A stretch of 64,000 nt of DNA from Arthrobacter crystallopoietes (GTDB lineage Bacteria; Actinomycetota; Actinomycetes; Actinomycetales; Micrococcaceae): the NCBI RefSeq assembly GCF_017603825.1, contig NZ_CP072014.1, positions 3,968,001-4,032,000 of the forward strand, written 5' to 3'. A model generated the notes under the pieces. That model worked only from the letters and a program-made list of their open reading frames with translations. It was not told where the DNA came from and did no database searches. Made by a program: the position numbers and the translations under genes. Positions 54,670 to 64,000 of this stretch are shown here, piece after piece. The number at the start of each line of letters is the position of its first letter. Positions within the stretch are counted from its first letter, which is position 1.

Positions 54670-55179
54670 TTAGTAGCGCTTGGCCGCTTCGGGATGTTCG
54701 GCCAGGTCTTCTTCCACCTGCCGGTGGACGCGCTTTTCCAGCAGGATCGAGAGGAACGGGATGACACCGCCCAAAGCGATCAGGATGAACCGTGTGAAGG
54801 GCCAGCGCATCAGGGACCACAGGCGGAAGTCGGCGATCAGGTACAGCACGTACAGCCAGCCGTGGGCAATCAGGACGGCGATGGAGAGATTCACACCTTC
54901 TACCACCGACGGTTCTGCCTGCGCCAGACCGAGCGCGAACGTCTCCCCGGTGAGCGTATTGGTGGCTCCGGCGAAGAGGAACAGGTTGAAGCCGTAGCGC
55001 AGGATCATCTCCGCGCAGAGCAGCAGCAGCATGACGCCGGTGATGTAGGAAGTGACCTTGTAGAACGTCAGTGCCGAGCGGATCTGCGCGTGCGTGCCGC
55101 CGTACCGCCGCTTGGCAGGGCGGGCCTTGGCGGGAGCCTGCGGGGCATCCGGGTTCGGCTGGTTCACGTTATCTGTCAC
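54670..55179 (-). CDS. DUF3817 membrane protein
   Basis: The 169-residue protein has a hydrophilic N terminus with a Lys/Arg/Pro-rich stretch (KARPAKRRYGG). Three or four hydrophobic helices follow (about 38-60, 91-115 and 127-146), with the family motif AHGWLYVLYLIADFRLW. DUF3817 proteins are small integral membrane proteins of unknown function, often near cytochrome or guanine-nucleotide genes in actinobacteria. The start is GTG at 55179, overlapping the SURF1 stop by four bases, so the two are co-translated. The tail (VEEDLAEHPEAAKRY) is charged. Confidence 0.85.
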   Translation of the reverse strand: MTDNVNQPNPDAPQAPAKARPAKRRYGGTHAQIRSALTFYKVTSYITGVMLLLLCAEMILRYGFNLFLFAGATNTLTGETFALGLAQAEPSVVEGVNLSIAVLIAHGWLYVLYLIADFRLWSLMRWPFTRFILIALGGVIPFLSILLEKRVHRQVEEDLAEHPEAAKRY

Positions 55180-56012
55180 TTGCTTACCTCGTTGTTTTTA
55201 TCGGTGCCGCCTGGAAGGCCGGCCAGATAGCGGGCCTCTTCGGCGGCGAATTCTTCGTCCTCGAGCGTCCGGCGGTAGTCGTCAGCGACGAGCCGCCACC
55301 AAAGGAAGATGGCGAAGCCGGCGAAGACTACCCACTCCACCGCGTAGAAGATGTTCATCCAGTTGACCGGTGTCTCCTGCGGCTGCGGGCCCACGACAAC
55401 CGGCTCCATGGAGGTGCCGGCGGTGGCCGTGTCCAGATCCTCGCCCGCCACGGTGAAGTCGGTGCCGACCACAAAACCTGCATACGCCGGGGCGTTCCAG
55501 AGGTTGATCAGTTCCGCCACGGACAGGGTGGCCACTTCCCCCGGAGGGGTCTGCCCCGGCACTGGTGCTTCGGTCGGCAACAGGCGTCCGACGACGGTCG
55601 CCTCACCCTCCGGTGCCGTCGTCGCGTCCGCCGGATCCGCCACCCAACCGCGGACTACGGGGATGAAAACGTCTTCGCCGTTCTGTTCGGGAGCACCATC
55701 GACGGTAAACGCGGTGACTACCCAGTGCCCCTCCTCGCCGTCCTGCAGCCGGGTCTGCACCAGCACCTGGTCCCGCGGGCGGAACCGGCCGCCGAGGCTG
55801 ACCATCTGGTCGGCCTGCGACGCATGCATCGGCGTGCCGGGCTCAAAGACCTCGGTCAGCGGCTGGACCGTTTCGGTCTGGCCGGGCGGCGGCGGGGCCT
55901 CGCTTTGGGATGCAGAAAACTGCCACTGGCTCAAGAGTACAAAGACTGTCGAAACGACCAGTGCCAGCACCAACGCCGCGATCCAGCGGGGTTTGAGGGC
56001 AGTTTTCAGCAC
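55176..56012 (-). CDS. SURF1-family cytochrome oxidase assembly protein
   Basis: SURF1 proteins assist heme a insertion or maturation of aa3-type cytochrome oxidase. The 278-residue protein has an N-terminal helix (about residues 9-28, followed by QWQFS), an external domain with the family features VSLGGRFRPRDQVLVQTRLQ and VIPVVRGWV-like (FIPVVRGWVAD), and a second helix near 222-244 (WMNIFYAVEWVVFAGFAIFL). The C terminus is acidic. The start is GTG at 56012 with TAGGGT six bases upstream. It forms an operon with DUF3817. Confidence 0.88.
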   Translation of the reverse strand: MLKTALKPRWIAALVLALVVSTVFVLLSQWQFSASQSEAPPPPGQTETVQPLTEVFEPGTPMHASQADQMVSLGGRFRPRDQVLVQTRLQDGEEGHWVVTAFTVDGAPEQNGEDVFIPVVRGWVADPADATTAPEGEATVVGRLLPTEAPVPGQTPPGEVATLSVAELINLWNAPAYAGFVVGTDFTVAGEDLDTATAGTSMEPVVVGPQPQETPVNWMNIFYAVEWVVFAGFAIFLWWRLVADDYRRTLEDEEFAAEEARYLAGLPGGTDKNNEVSK

Positions 56013-56018
56013 CTATTA

Positions 56019-56024
56019 ACCCTA
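56019..56024 (-). promoter_or_regulatory. -10 hexamer, leaderless SURF1 promoter
   Basis: TAGGGT on the minus strand, six bases before the GTG at 56012. Confidence 0.45.
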
Positions 56025-56090
56025 CTTCGTGCCTCTGTAGAAAACGAATCTGCCTGCGCATCCGGAAGCCTTCCCGGGACCGGCGGTGAC

Positions 56091-56561
56091 TCAGGAATCG
56101 GAGAAGTCGATCGTGGAGTTGATCAGCTCGGCAATGACGCCCGGGTCATAGGCACGGCGCAGCGACTCCCGGAAGTTCTCTTTCATCAGGGACCGCGCCA
56201 GCGTGGCCAGCACCTCGAGATGCTCCGAAAACGACGCGGCCGGCGTCGCCATCAGCAGTACGAGGTTGGCTGGCCCGTCCACGGCGCCGAAATCGAGGCT
56301 GTGGCCGAATTTCGTCACCCCCACGGCGATGGATGTGTGCTGCACGAACTCGCTGCGTGCGTGCGGCAGGCCCACGCCGCCGGGGAGTCCTGTGGCCAAC
56401 TGGTGTTCCCGGGCATTGACCTGCGCCAGAAAACCCTCCAGATCCGAGATGCGGCCGGCGGCATGCAGTGTTCCGGCCAGCTGCGCTGCGGCGTCTTGCT
56501 TGTCCACCGCCACCAGGTCCAGCAGCACCAGTGCCGGCGTGGTGAGATCGAGCTCAGTCAT
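56091..56561 (-). CDS. Stand-alone PTS EIIA domain (fructose/nitrogen type)
   Basis: The 156-residue protein is a single PTS EIIA type-2 domain. The phospho-accepting His67 is in GGVGLPHARSEFVQHTSIAV, and NLVLLMATPAASFSEHLEVL is the other family segment. No EIIB or EIIC gene is next to it, so it either serves a permease elsewhere or has a regulatory role like EIIA-Ntr. The start at 56561 has GGAGG 11 bases upstream, rather far. It follows glpD by 38 bases and may be co-transcribed, which would link PTS state to glycerol use, but that is only inferred from position. Confidence 0.85.
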   Translation of the reverse strand: MTELDLTTPALVLLDLVAVDKQDAAAQLAGTLHAAGRISDLEGFLAQVNAREHQLATGLPGGVGLPHARSEFVQHTSIAVGVTKFGHSLDFGAVDGPANLVLLMATPAASFSEHLEVLATLARSLMKENFRESLRRAYDPGVIAELINSTIDFSDS

Positions 56562-56599
56562 TCGCGTCAGCGCCTCCGTCCGTGCTCACAGCCGGCGCC

Positions 56600-58324
56600 T
56601 CAGCTGAGCGGAACAATGTCTTCCACACCCATGCGTGCGCTGTCCGCGGTGACATCGTCAGGCTGTTCCTGGCTCAGCCGTTCGGCTTCCACCCGGGCAA
56701 GGTAGTGCTTAACTTCCCGCGCTTCCTGCTCGTCGCTCCACTTCAGCAGCGGCGCCATCAGCGCCGCTACCACGGGGGCGGCGGAGACACCGCGGTCCCA
56801 CGCCTCAATGGAGATCCGGGTACGCCGGGTCAGCACGTCGTCGATATGGCGGGCACCCTCATGCGTGGTGGCGTAGACGATTTCGGCCTTCAGATAGTCA
56901 TCGGCGCCCGGCAGCGGCTCGGCCAGTTCCGGGCTGCCGGTGATGATGTCCAGCACTTCGTCCGTCATGGATCCGTAGCGGTTGAGCAGGTGCTCCACCC
57001 GTGCCACATGGATTCCCGCGCGGTCGGCCATGCGGCTGCGCTTGTTCCACTTCGCTTTGAACCCGGAGGCGCCGAGCAGCGGAACAATCTCCGTGCAGCT
57101 CTGCGGCACGCGTTCGTCCAGGGCGCGCGCTGCTTCGTCCACCGCATCCTTGGCCATAACACGGTAGGTGGTGTACTTGCCGCCCGCCACCACCACCAGC
57201 CCGGGAACGGGATGCGCAACCACGTGCTCGCGCGAGAGCTTGGCCGTGTCGTCGTTCTCGCCCGCCAGCAGTGGCCGCAGTCCGGCGTAAACGCCCTCCA
57301 CATCCTCGCGGGTCAGCGGGCGGCTGAGCACTTGGTTCACGTGCTCGAGCAGATAGTCAATGTCCTTGGACGACGCCGCTGGGTGGGCCTTGTCCAGGTC
57401 CCAGCTGGTATCCGTGGTGCCGATGATCCAGTGCCGGCCCCACGGGATAACGAACAGCACGGACTTTTCGGTCCGCAGGATCAGCCCCACGGTGGACTGG
57501 AAGCGATCGCGGGGCACCACCAGGTGGATGCCCTTCGAGGCCCGCACCTTCAGCTGGCCGCGCTCGGTAACCATGGCCTGGGTTTCGTCGGTCCAGACTC
57601 CCGTGGCATTGACCACCTGTTTGGCCCGGATGTCGAACTCGGTGCCGTCCTCCTGGTTGCGGACGCGTGCGCCGACCACGCGTTCGCCCTCGCGCAGGAA
57701 GTTGATGACCTTCAGCCGGTTGGCGGCATGCGCTCCGTACTCCGCCGCCGTCCGGACAAGGTTGACTACCAGCCGCGCGTCGTCGACCTGCGCATCGTAG
57801 TAGCGGATGGAACCAACGAAGGCGTCCTTCTTCAGGCTCGGCGCCGCCCGCAAGGTGCCGTGCCGCGACAGGTGCTTGTGGAACGGCACCCCGCGCCCGT
57901 GGCCGCTGGCCACCGACAGCGCGTCATAAAGCGCGACGCCGGCACCCACGTAGGGACGCTCAACGAACCGTTTGGTCAGCGGATAGAGGAAAGGCACAGG
58001 GCGGACCAAGTGCGGCGCGATGCGCTGCAGCAGCAGGCCGCGTTCCTGCAGGGCTTCACGGACGAGGGCAAAGTCCAGCATCTCCAGGTAGCGCAGCCCG
58101 CCATGGATGAGCTTGGAGGACCGGGAAGACGTGCCGGACGACCAGTCCCGGGCCTCCACAATGCCGACGTCGAGGCCGCGGGTGACGGCGTCCAGCGCGG
58201 CGCCGGCGCCGACCACTCCCCCGCCGACGATCAGTATGTCCAGCTCCCGGTCGTGGTCCTGCGTGGCCCGCAGGGCGGCCAGGGCCTCCTCACGGCTTTC
58301 AGGACTCATGGCTCCGGAACTCAT
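56600..58324 (-). CDS. glpD: Aerobic glycerol-3-phosphate dehydrogenase
   Basis: GlpD oxidises glycerol-3-phosphate to dihydroxyacetone phosphate and passes electrons to the quinone pool. The 574-residue FAD protein has the dinucleotide-binding ILIVGGGVVGAGAALDAVTR, the GlpD motif SSRSSKLIHGGLRYLE, the IPWGRHWIIGTTDTSWD segment and VVAGGKYTTYRVMAKDAVD. The C-terminal helical domain follows. The ATG at 58324 is ten bases after GGAGGG; an ATG 15 bases later is possible. It begins 29 bases after guaB3 and precedes the EIIA gene. No glpF or glpK is visible. Confidence 0.94.
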   Translation of the reverse strand: MSSGAMSPESREEALAALRATQDHDRELDILIVGGGVVGAGAALDAVTRGLDVGIVEARDWSSGTSSRSSKLIHGGLRYLEMLDFALVREALQERGLLLQRIAPHLVRPVPFLYPLTKRFVERPYVGAGVALYDALSVASGHGRGVPFHKHLSRHGTLRAAPSLKKDAFVGSIRYYDAQVDDARLVVNLVRTAAEYGAHAANRLKVINFLREGERVVGARVRNQEDGTEFDIRAKQVVNATGVWTDETQAMVTERGQLKVRASKGIHLVVPRDRFQSTVGLILRTEKSVLFVIPWGRHWIIGTTDTSWDLDKAHPAASSKDIDYLLEHVNQVLSRPLTREDVEGVYAGLRPLLAGENDDTAKLSREHVVAHPVPGLVVVAGGKYTTYRVMAKDAVDEAARALDERVPQSCTEIVPLLGASGFKAKWNKRSRMADRAGIHVARVEHLLNRYGSMTDEVLDIITGSPELAEPLPGADDYLKAEIVYATTHEGARHIDDVLTRRTRISIEAWDRGVSAAPVVAALMAPLLKWSDEQEAREVKHYLARVEAERLSQEQPDDVTADSARMGVEDIVPLS

Positions 58325-58353
58325 ACTCAGTTAGCCCTCCAGATGTCGGCGGA

Positions 58354-59493
58354 TCACTCGTTGGATATGTACGGCGAGAGGACTACCTCGCACCGCTGGA
58401 ACTCCTTCAGGTCCGAGTAGCCGGTAGTGGCCATGGACCGGCGCAGCGCGCCCACCAGGTTGGATGTGCCGTTGGTGTGGTGTGAGGGCCCATAGAGCAC
58501 CTCGGACAGCGGACCCACCGTACCGATCTTGACCCGGTCACCGCGCGGCAGCTCGTGGTGGTGGGCTTCCTGGCCCCAATGCCAGCCGCGGCCCGGAGCC
58601 TCTTCGGCGCGGGCCAGGGCGGCACCGAGCATGACGGCATCTGCGCCCATGGCGATGGCCTTGACGATGTCCCCGCTGGTGCCCAGTCCGCCGTCGGCAA
58701 TCACGTGGACGTAGCGGCCGCCGGACTCGTCCATGTAGTCGCGGCGTGCCGCGGCCACGTCGGAGATCGCCGAGGCGAGGGGCGAATGGATACCCAGCGC
58801 GCGCCGCGTCGTCGTTGTTGCGCCGCCGCCGAAGCCCACCAGCACACCTGCTGCACCGGTGCGCATCAGGTGCAGCGCAGGGGTGTAGCCCGCGGCGCCG
58901 CCGACGATCACGGGAACGTCGAGTTCGTAGATGAACTGCTTGAGGTTCAGCGGCTCGTGCTCGCGGGAAACGTGCTCGGCAGAAACCGTGGTGCCGCGGA
59001 TCACGAAAATGTCCACGCCGGCGGCGAGCACGGTCTTGTAGAACTCCTGGGTGCGCTGCGGGGTCAGGGAGCCGGCCACCGTCACACCGGCTTCGCGGAT
59101 TTCGGCCAGGCGCGAGGTGATCAGGTCAGCCTGGATCGGAGCCTCGTAGATGTCCTGCATCCGCTTGGTGGCGGCGGGACTGAAGCTCTCTTCGCTCAGT
59201 GCCGTGATCTCATCAAGCATCGGTTCCGGGTCTTCGTAGCGGGTCCACAAACCTTCGAGGTTGAGCACGCCCAGGCCGCCGAGCCTGCCGACCGCGATCG
59301 CGGTGGCCGGGGACATGACCGAGTCCATCGGCGCGGCGATCACCGGCATGTCGAACTGGTAGGCATCGATCTGCCAGCTGACGGAGACATCCTTGGGGTC
59401 ACGCGTGCGCCTCGAGGGAACAATCGCTACGTCATCCAGGGAGTAGGCTCTGCGCCCACGCTTGCCACGGCCAATCTCAATCTCGTAAGTCAC
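58354..59493 (-). CDS. guaB3: GuaB3-family IMP dehydrogenase-related protein
   Basis: The 379-residue TIM-barrel protein resembles IMP dehydrogenase but has no CBS domains. It starts YEIEIGRGKRGRRAYSLDDV, and its segment GRYVHVIADGGLGTSGDIVK matches the IMPDH phosphate-binding region. The catalytic-loop region reads FGGGATTTTRRALGI, where true IMPDH has a Cys (here residue Thr). The flap Arg-Tyr motif is not evident. A cyanobacterial GuaB3 acts as a GMP reductase, but that protein keeps the Cys, so activity here is doubtful. The start is GTG at 59493, six bases after TAACCT. It is just downstream of guaB on the same strand. Confidence 0.88.
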   Translation of the reverse strand: MTYEIEIGRGKRGRRAYSLDDVAIVPSRRTRDPKDVSVSWQIDAYQFDMPVIAAPMDSVMSPATAIAVGRLGGLGVLNLEGLWTRYEDPEPMLDEITALSEESFSPAATKRMQDIYEAPIQADLITSRLAEIREAGVTVAGSLTPQRTQEFYKTVLAAGVDIFVIRGTTVSAEHVSREHEPLNLKQFIYELDVPVIVGGAAGYTPALHLMRTGAAGVLVGFGGGATTTTRRALGIHSPLASAISDVAAARRDYMDESGGRYVHVIADGGLGTSGDIVKAIAMGADAVMLGAALARAEEAPGRGWHWGQEAHHHELPRGDRVKIGTVGPLSEVLYGPSHHTNGTSNLVGALRRSMATTGYSDLKEFQRCEVVLSPYISNE

Positions 59494-59499
59494 GGCTCT

Positions 59500-59505
59500 A
59501 GGTTA
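59500..59505 (-). promoter_or_regulatory. -10 hexamer, leaderless guaB3 promoter
   Basis: TAACCT on the minus strand, six bases before the GTG at 59493. Confidence 0.45.
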
Positions 59506-59630
59506 TCCCACCACGGCGCGCATACCGGGCCCGGGGCGCGGACTGTGGACAGCCGGGGCACCACCGGCAGCACAACACGGCGCAGATAGAGCGCGAAACG
59601 CATGCGGCAACCGGATGCGATTAACCACGA

Positions 59631-59659
59631 CGAAGGCCCGGACTTGCTCCGGGCCTTCG
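59631..59659 (-). terminator. guaB terminator
   Basis: A perfect 12-base stem (cgaaggcccgga with tccgggccttcg, loop cttgc) lies 81 bases after the guaB stop. It separates guaB from guaB3, so the two are probably not one transcript. Confidence 0.75.
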
Positions 59660-59740
59660 TCTGACGCTACTGGCAATGGCGCCATCGGTTGCTGGAAACC
59701 GGGCGCCGCGCAGTGCGGCTACTGCTTGTACTGTTGTTGG

Positions 59741-63103
<3,363 letters not shown>

Positions 63104-63130
63104 TTATTAATTCTCCTTATTGGACCAAAA

Positions 63131-63156
63131 ACCCCGGCCAGTCACCTGGCCGGGGT
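63131..63156 (-). terminator. Intercistronic hairpin between groES and groEL
   Basis: An 11-base perfect stem (accccggccag with ctggccggggt, loop tcac), followed on the minus strand by TTTTTGG. It has the form of an intrinsic terminator inside the operon and could let only part of the transcripts reach groEL. Confidence 0.7.
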
Positions 63157-63166
63157 CATCGGAAAA

Positions 63167-63463
63167 CTACTTGACGACGATCGCCAGTACGTCGCGGGCG
63201 GAGAGTACGAGGTACTCCTGGCCGCTGTGCTTGACTTCGGTTCCGCCGTACTTGGAGTAGATAACGACGTCGCCCTCGGCTACATCGACCGGGACGCGGT
63301 TTCCGTTGTCGTCAACGCGGCCGGGGCCTACTGCAACAACTTCACCTTCCTGCGGCTTTTCCTTGGCGGTGTCCGGGATGACCAGGCCTGAAGCCGTGGT
63401 CTGCTCTGCTTCGAGCGGGCGGACAACAATACGATCCTCAAGAGGCTTAATAGAGACCGACAC
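63167..63463 (-). CDS. groES: 10 kDa co-chaperonin
   Basis: GroES caps GroEL. The 98-residue protein shows [20 protein letters not shown], the mobile loop [40 protein letters not shown] and [20 protein letters not shown]. The start is GTG at 63463 with AAAGGAGA about nine bases upstream; upstream in-frame codons lack this support. It is transcribed from a sigma-A-type promoter set between two CIRCE operators, so HrcA repression and heat induction are expected. groEL follows after a hairpin. Confidence 0.96.
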   Translation of the reverse strand: MSVSIKPLEDRIVVRPLEAEQTTASGLVIPDTAKEKPQEGEVVAVGPGRVDDNGNRVPVDVAEGDVVIYSKYGGTEVKHSGQEYLVLSARDVLAIVVK

Positions 63464-63556
63464 TCGGCTCTCTCCTTTGCATGAGCTACGAATAGGTTCT
63501 TTGGCCAAGGACTTTTCTGCCGTCGTCGCGGTGCCGGCAGGAGGTTCCTTGAGTAA

Positions 63557-63583
63557 TTAGCACCCGCACGGGGAGAGTGCTAA
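63557..63583. promoter_or_regulatory. CIRCE operator 1 of groES
   Basis: TTAGCACCC, nine bases, GAGTGCTAA: 17 of 18 consensus positions. It lies over the predicted transcription start of groES. Confidence 0.9.
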
Positions 63584-63587
63584 TAAG

Positions 63588-63617
63588 ACTCTATGTGCCG
63601 GATTAGCACTCGGTCAA
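63588..63617 (-). promoter_or_regulatory. groES-groEL promoter between two CIRCE operators
   Basis: On the minus strand TTGACC (63612-63617), an 18-base spacer, and TAGAGT (63588-63593). The -35 hexamer is in the spacer of CIRCE operator 2 and the start site falls in operator 1. Confidence 0.7.
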
Positions 63618-63629
63618 GGTGAGTGCCAA
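63603..63629. promoter_or_regulatory. CIRCE operator 2 of groES
   Basis: TTAGCACTC, nine bases, GAGTGCCAA: 17 of 18 consensus positions. It covers the -35 element of groES. Confidence 0.9.
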
Positions 63630-63784
63630 AAGCGTCGCAACGCCCCCTTGCCCGACCCCCAACATCAGCCCCTATAGCCGGCCCGCTGATGGCCCCAAAC
63701 GCCAACGAGAGTCCACACGGATGGCGCCATTCGCCGTCGTTAATTGATGCCGTTGTTGCTTGAGGACATTATTCTGCAAGAAAG

Positions 63785-63803
63785 TTGCCTAAGGCTAACC
63801 TAA
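63785..63803 (+). promoter_or_regulatory. Candidate DtxR/IdeR iron box
   Basis: ttgcctaaggCTAACCTAA: the right half matches the iron-box consensus (TTAGGTTAGSCTAACCTAA) at all nine bases and the left half at five of nine. It lies about 100 bases before a lipoprotein gene. Confidence 0.5.
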
Positions 63804-63905
63804 CCCGATACGGTTCGAAGGCGCGTAAGAATTAGCCAATGATTTTGTGATCTATTGCGGCGGGTACCGGGAGGTGCCCGAGCACCGATTTTCCTGGAGC
63901 CATAT

Positions 63906-64000
63906 ATGAATAAGTCCGTGAAGTCCCGCCTCCTGGCAGTCTCGGCCGTTGCCTCGCTGCTGGCGCTGAGCGCCTGCGGCCAGGACGCCGGGGCAGCCGA
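63906..64000 (+). CDS. Lipoprotein, likely solute-binding protein (5' end, partial)
   Basis: Only the first 31 residues are in the window. They form a lipoprotein signal peptide (MNKSVKSRLLAVSAVASLLA) ending in the lipobox LSAC, then GQDAGAA. GGAG lies six bases before the ATG at 63906. The candidate iron box upstream suggests an iron-siderophore or other metal-related binding protein, but the mature domain is out of view, so this is only a guess from context. Confidence 0.7.
   Translation, partial: MNKSVKSRLLAVSAVASLLALSACGQDAGAA

Larger units (their letters stand above)
63464..63905. other. 442-base divergent region between groES and the terminal lipoprotein gene
   Basis: No gene is visible. 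It holds the groES promoter and its two CIRCE operators on the groES side. On the lipoprotein side it holds a candidate iron box (63785-63803) and the leader of the terminal gene. The stretch 63630-63780 has nothing I can assign. Confidence 0.6.

Overview
The window is a stretch of chromosome from a high-GC actinobacterium, most likely a Micrococcaceae (Arthrobacter-like) bacterium. Evidence for this is the succinylase branch of diaminopimelate synthesis (dapC, dapD, dapE), a seven-iron FdxA ferredoxin next to dapC, guaB3 beside guaB, a groES-groEL pair under CIRCE operators, an OpuC-type compatible-solute importer, and many GTG/TTG starts. I see no rRNA, tRNA, CRISPR array, insertion sequence, prophage or integrase. 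This reads as ordinary chromosomal core with a few odd loci.

Layout. 1-9.8 kb: end of an amino-acid permease gene, divergent dapE/dapD, a lysozyme-fold membrane protein, galE, gltA, dapC-fdxA, a small SH3-like protein, an ArsR-type regulator and a membrane protein. 9.8-25.3 kb: typA, then two complete peptide ABC importers in the same orientation and gene order (binding protein, permease, permease, fused double ATPase). The second is interrupted by an opposite-strand PH-domain gene. 25.7-34.3 kb: DUF1801 protein, ychF, rmuC, ispH, xseA-xseB, ppk2, alaA. 34.3-38.4 kb: an OpuC-type transporter translationally coupled to a Nudix hydrolase. 38.6-44.1 kb: TPR protein, an anchored proline-rich protein with an acidic tail, a two-component system, and an APH-type phosphotransferase. 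44.2-48.8 kb: GlpR-like membrane protein, RimJ-like acetyltransferase and galU, divergent from fau, fmdB and a SAF-domain protein. 48.8-52.8 kb: a 1,340-residue helicase-nuclease-like protein with damaged ATPase motifs. 52.9-61.2 kb: guaA, DUF3817, SURF1, PTS EIIA, glpD, guaB3, guaB. 61.5-63.5 kb: groEL and groES. The window ends inside a lipoprotein gene behind a possible iron box.

Regulation. Sixteen genes carry a TANNNT hexamer 6-8 bases before an ATG or GTG and mostly lack a usable ribosome-binding site, which is the layout of leaderless transcripts. CIRCE (HrcA) operators lie before groES (two) and before fmdB (one). Most convergent gene ends and both binding-protein genes of the peptide importers are followed by strong hairpins.

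The most unusual objects are the degenerate helicase-nuclease protein, the HrcA-type operator on fmdB, the dense set of leaderless promoters, the enlarged peptide permease, and a galU-rimJ-glpR locus with no moeA/glp gene in it. All identifications come from reading sequence motifs; no database search was run.
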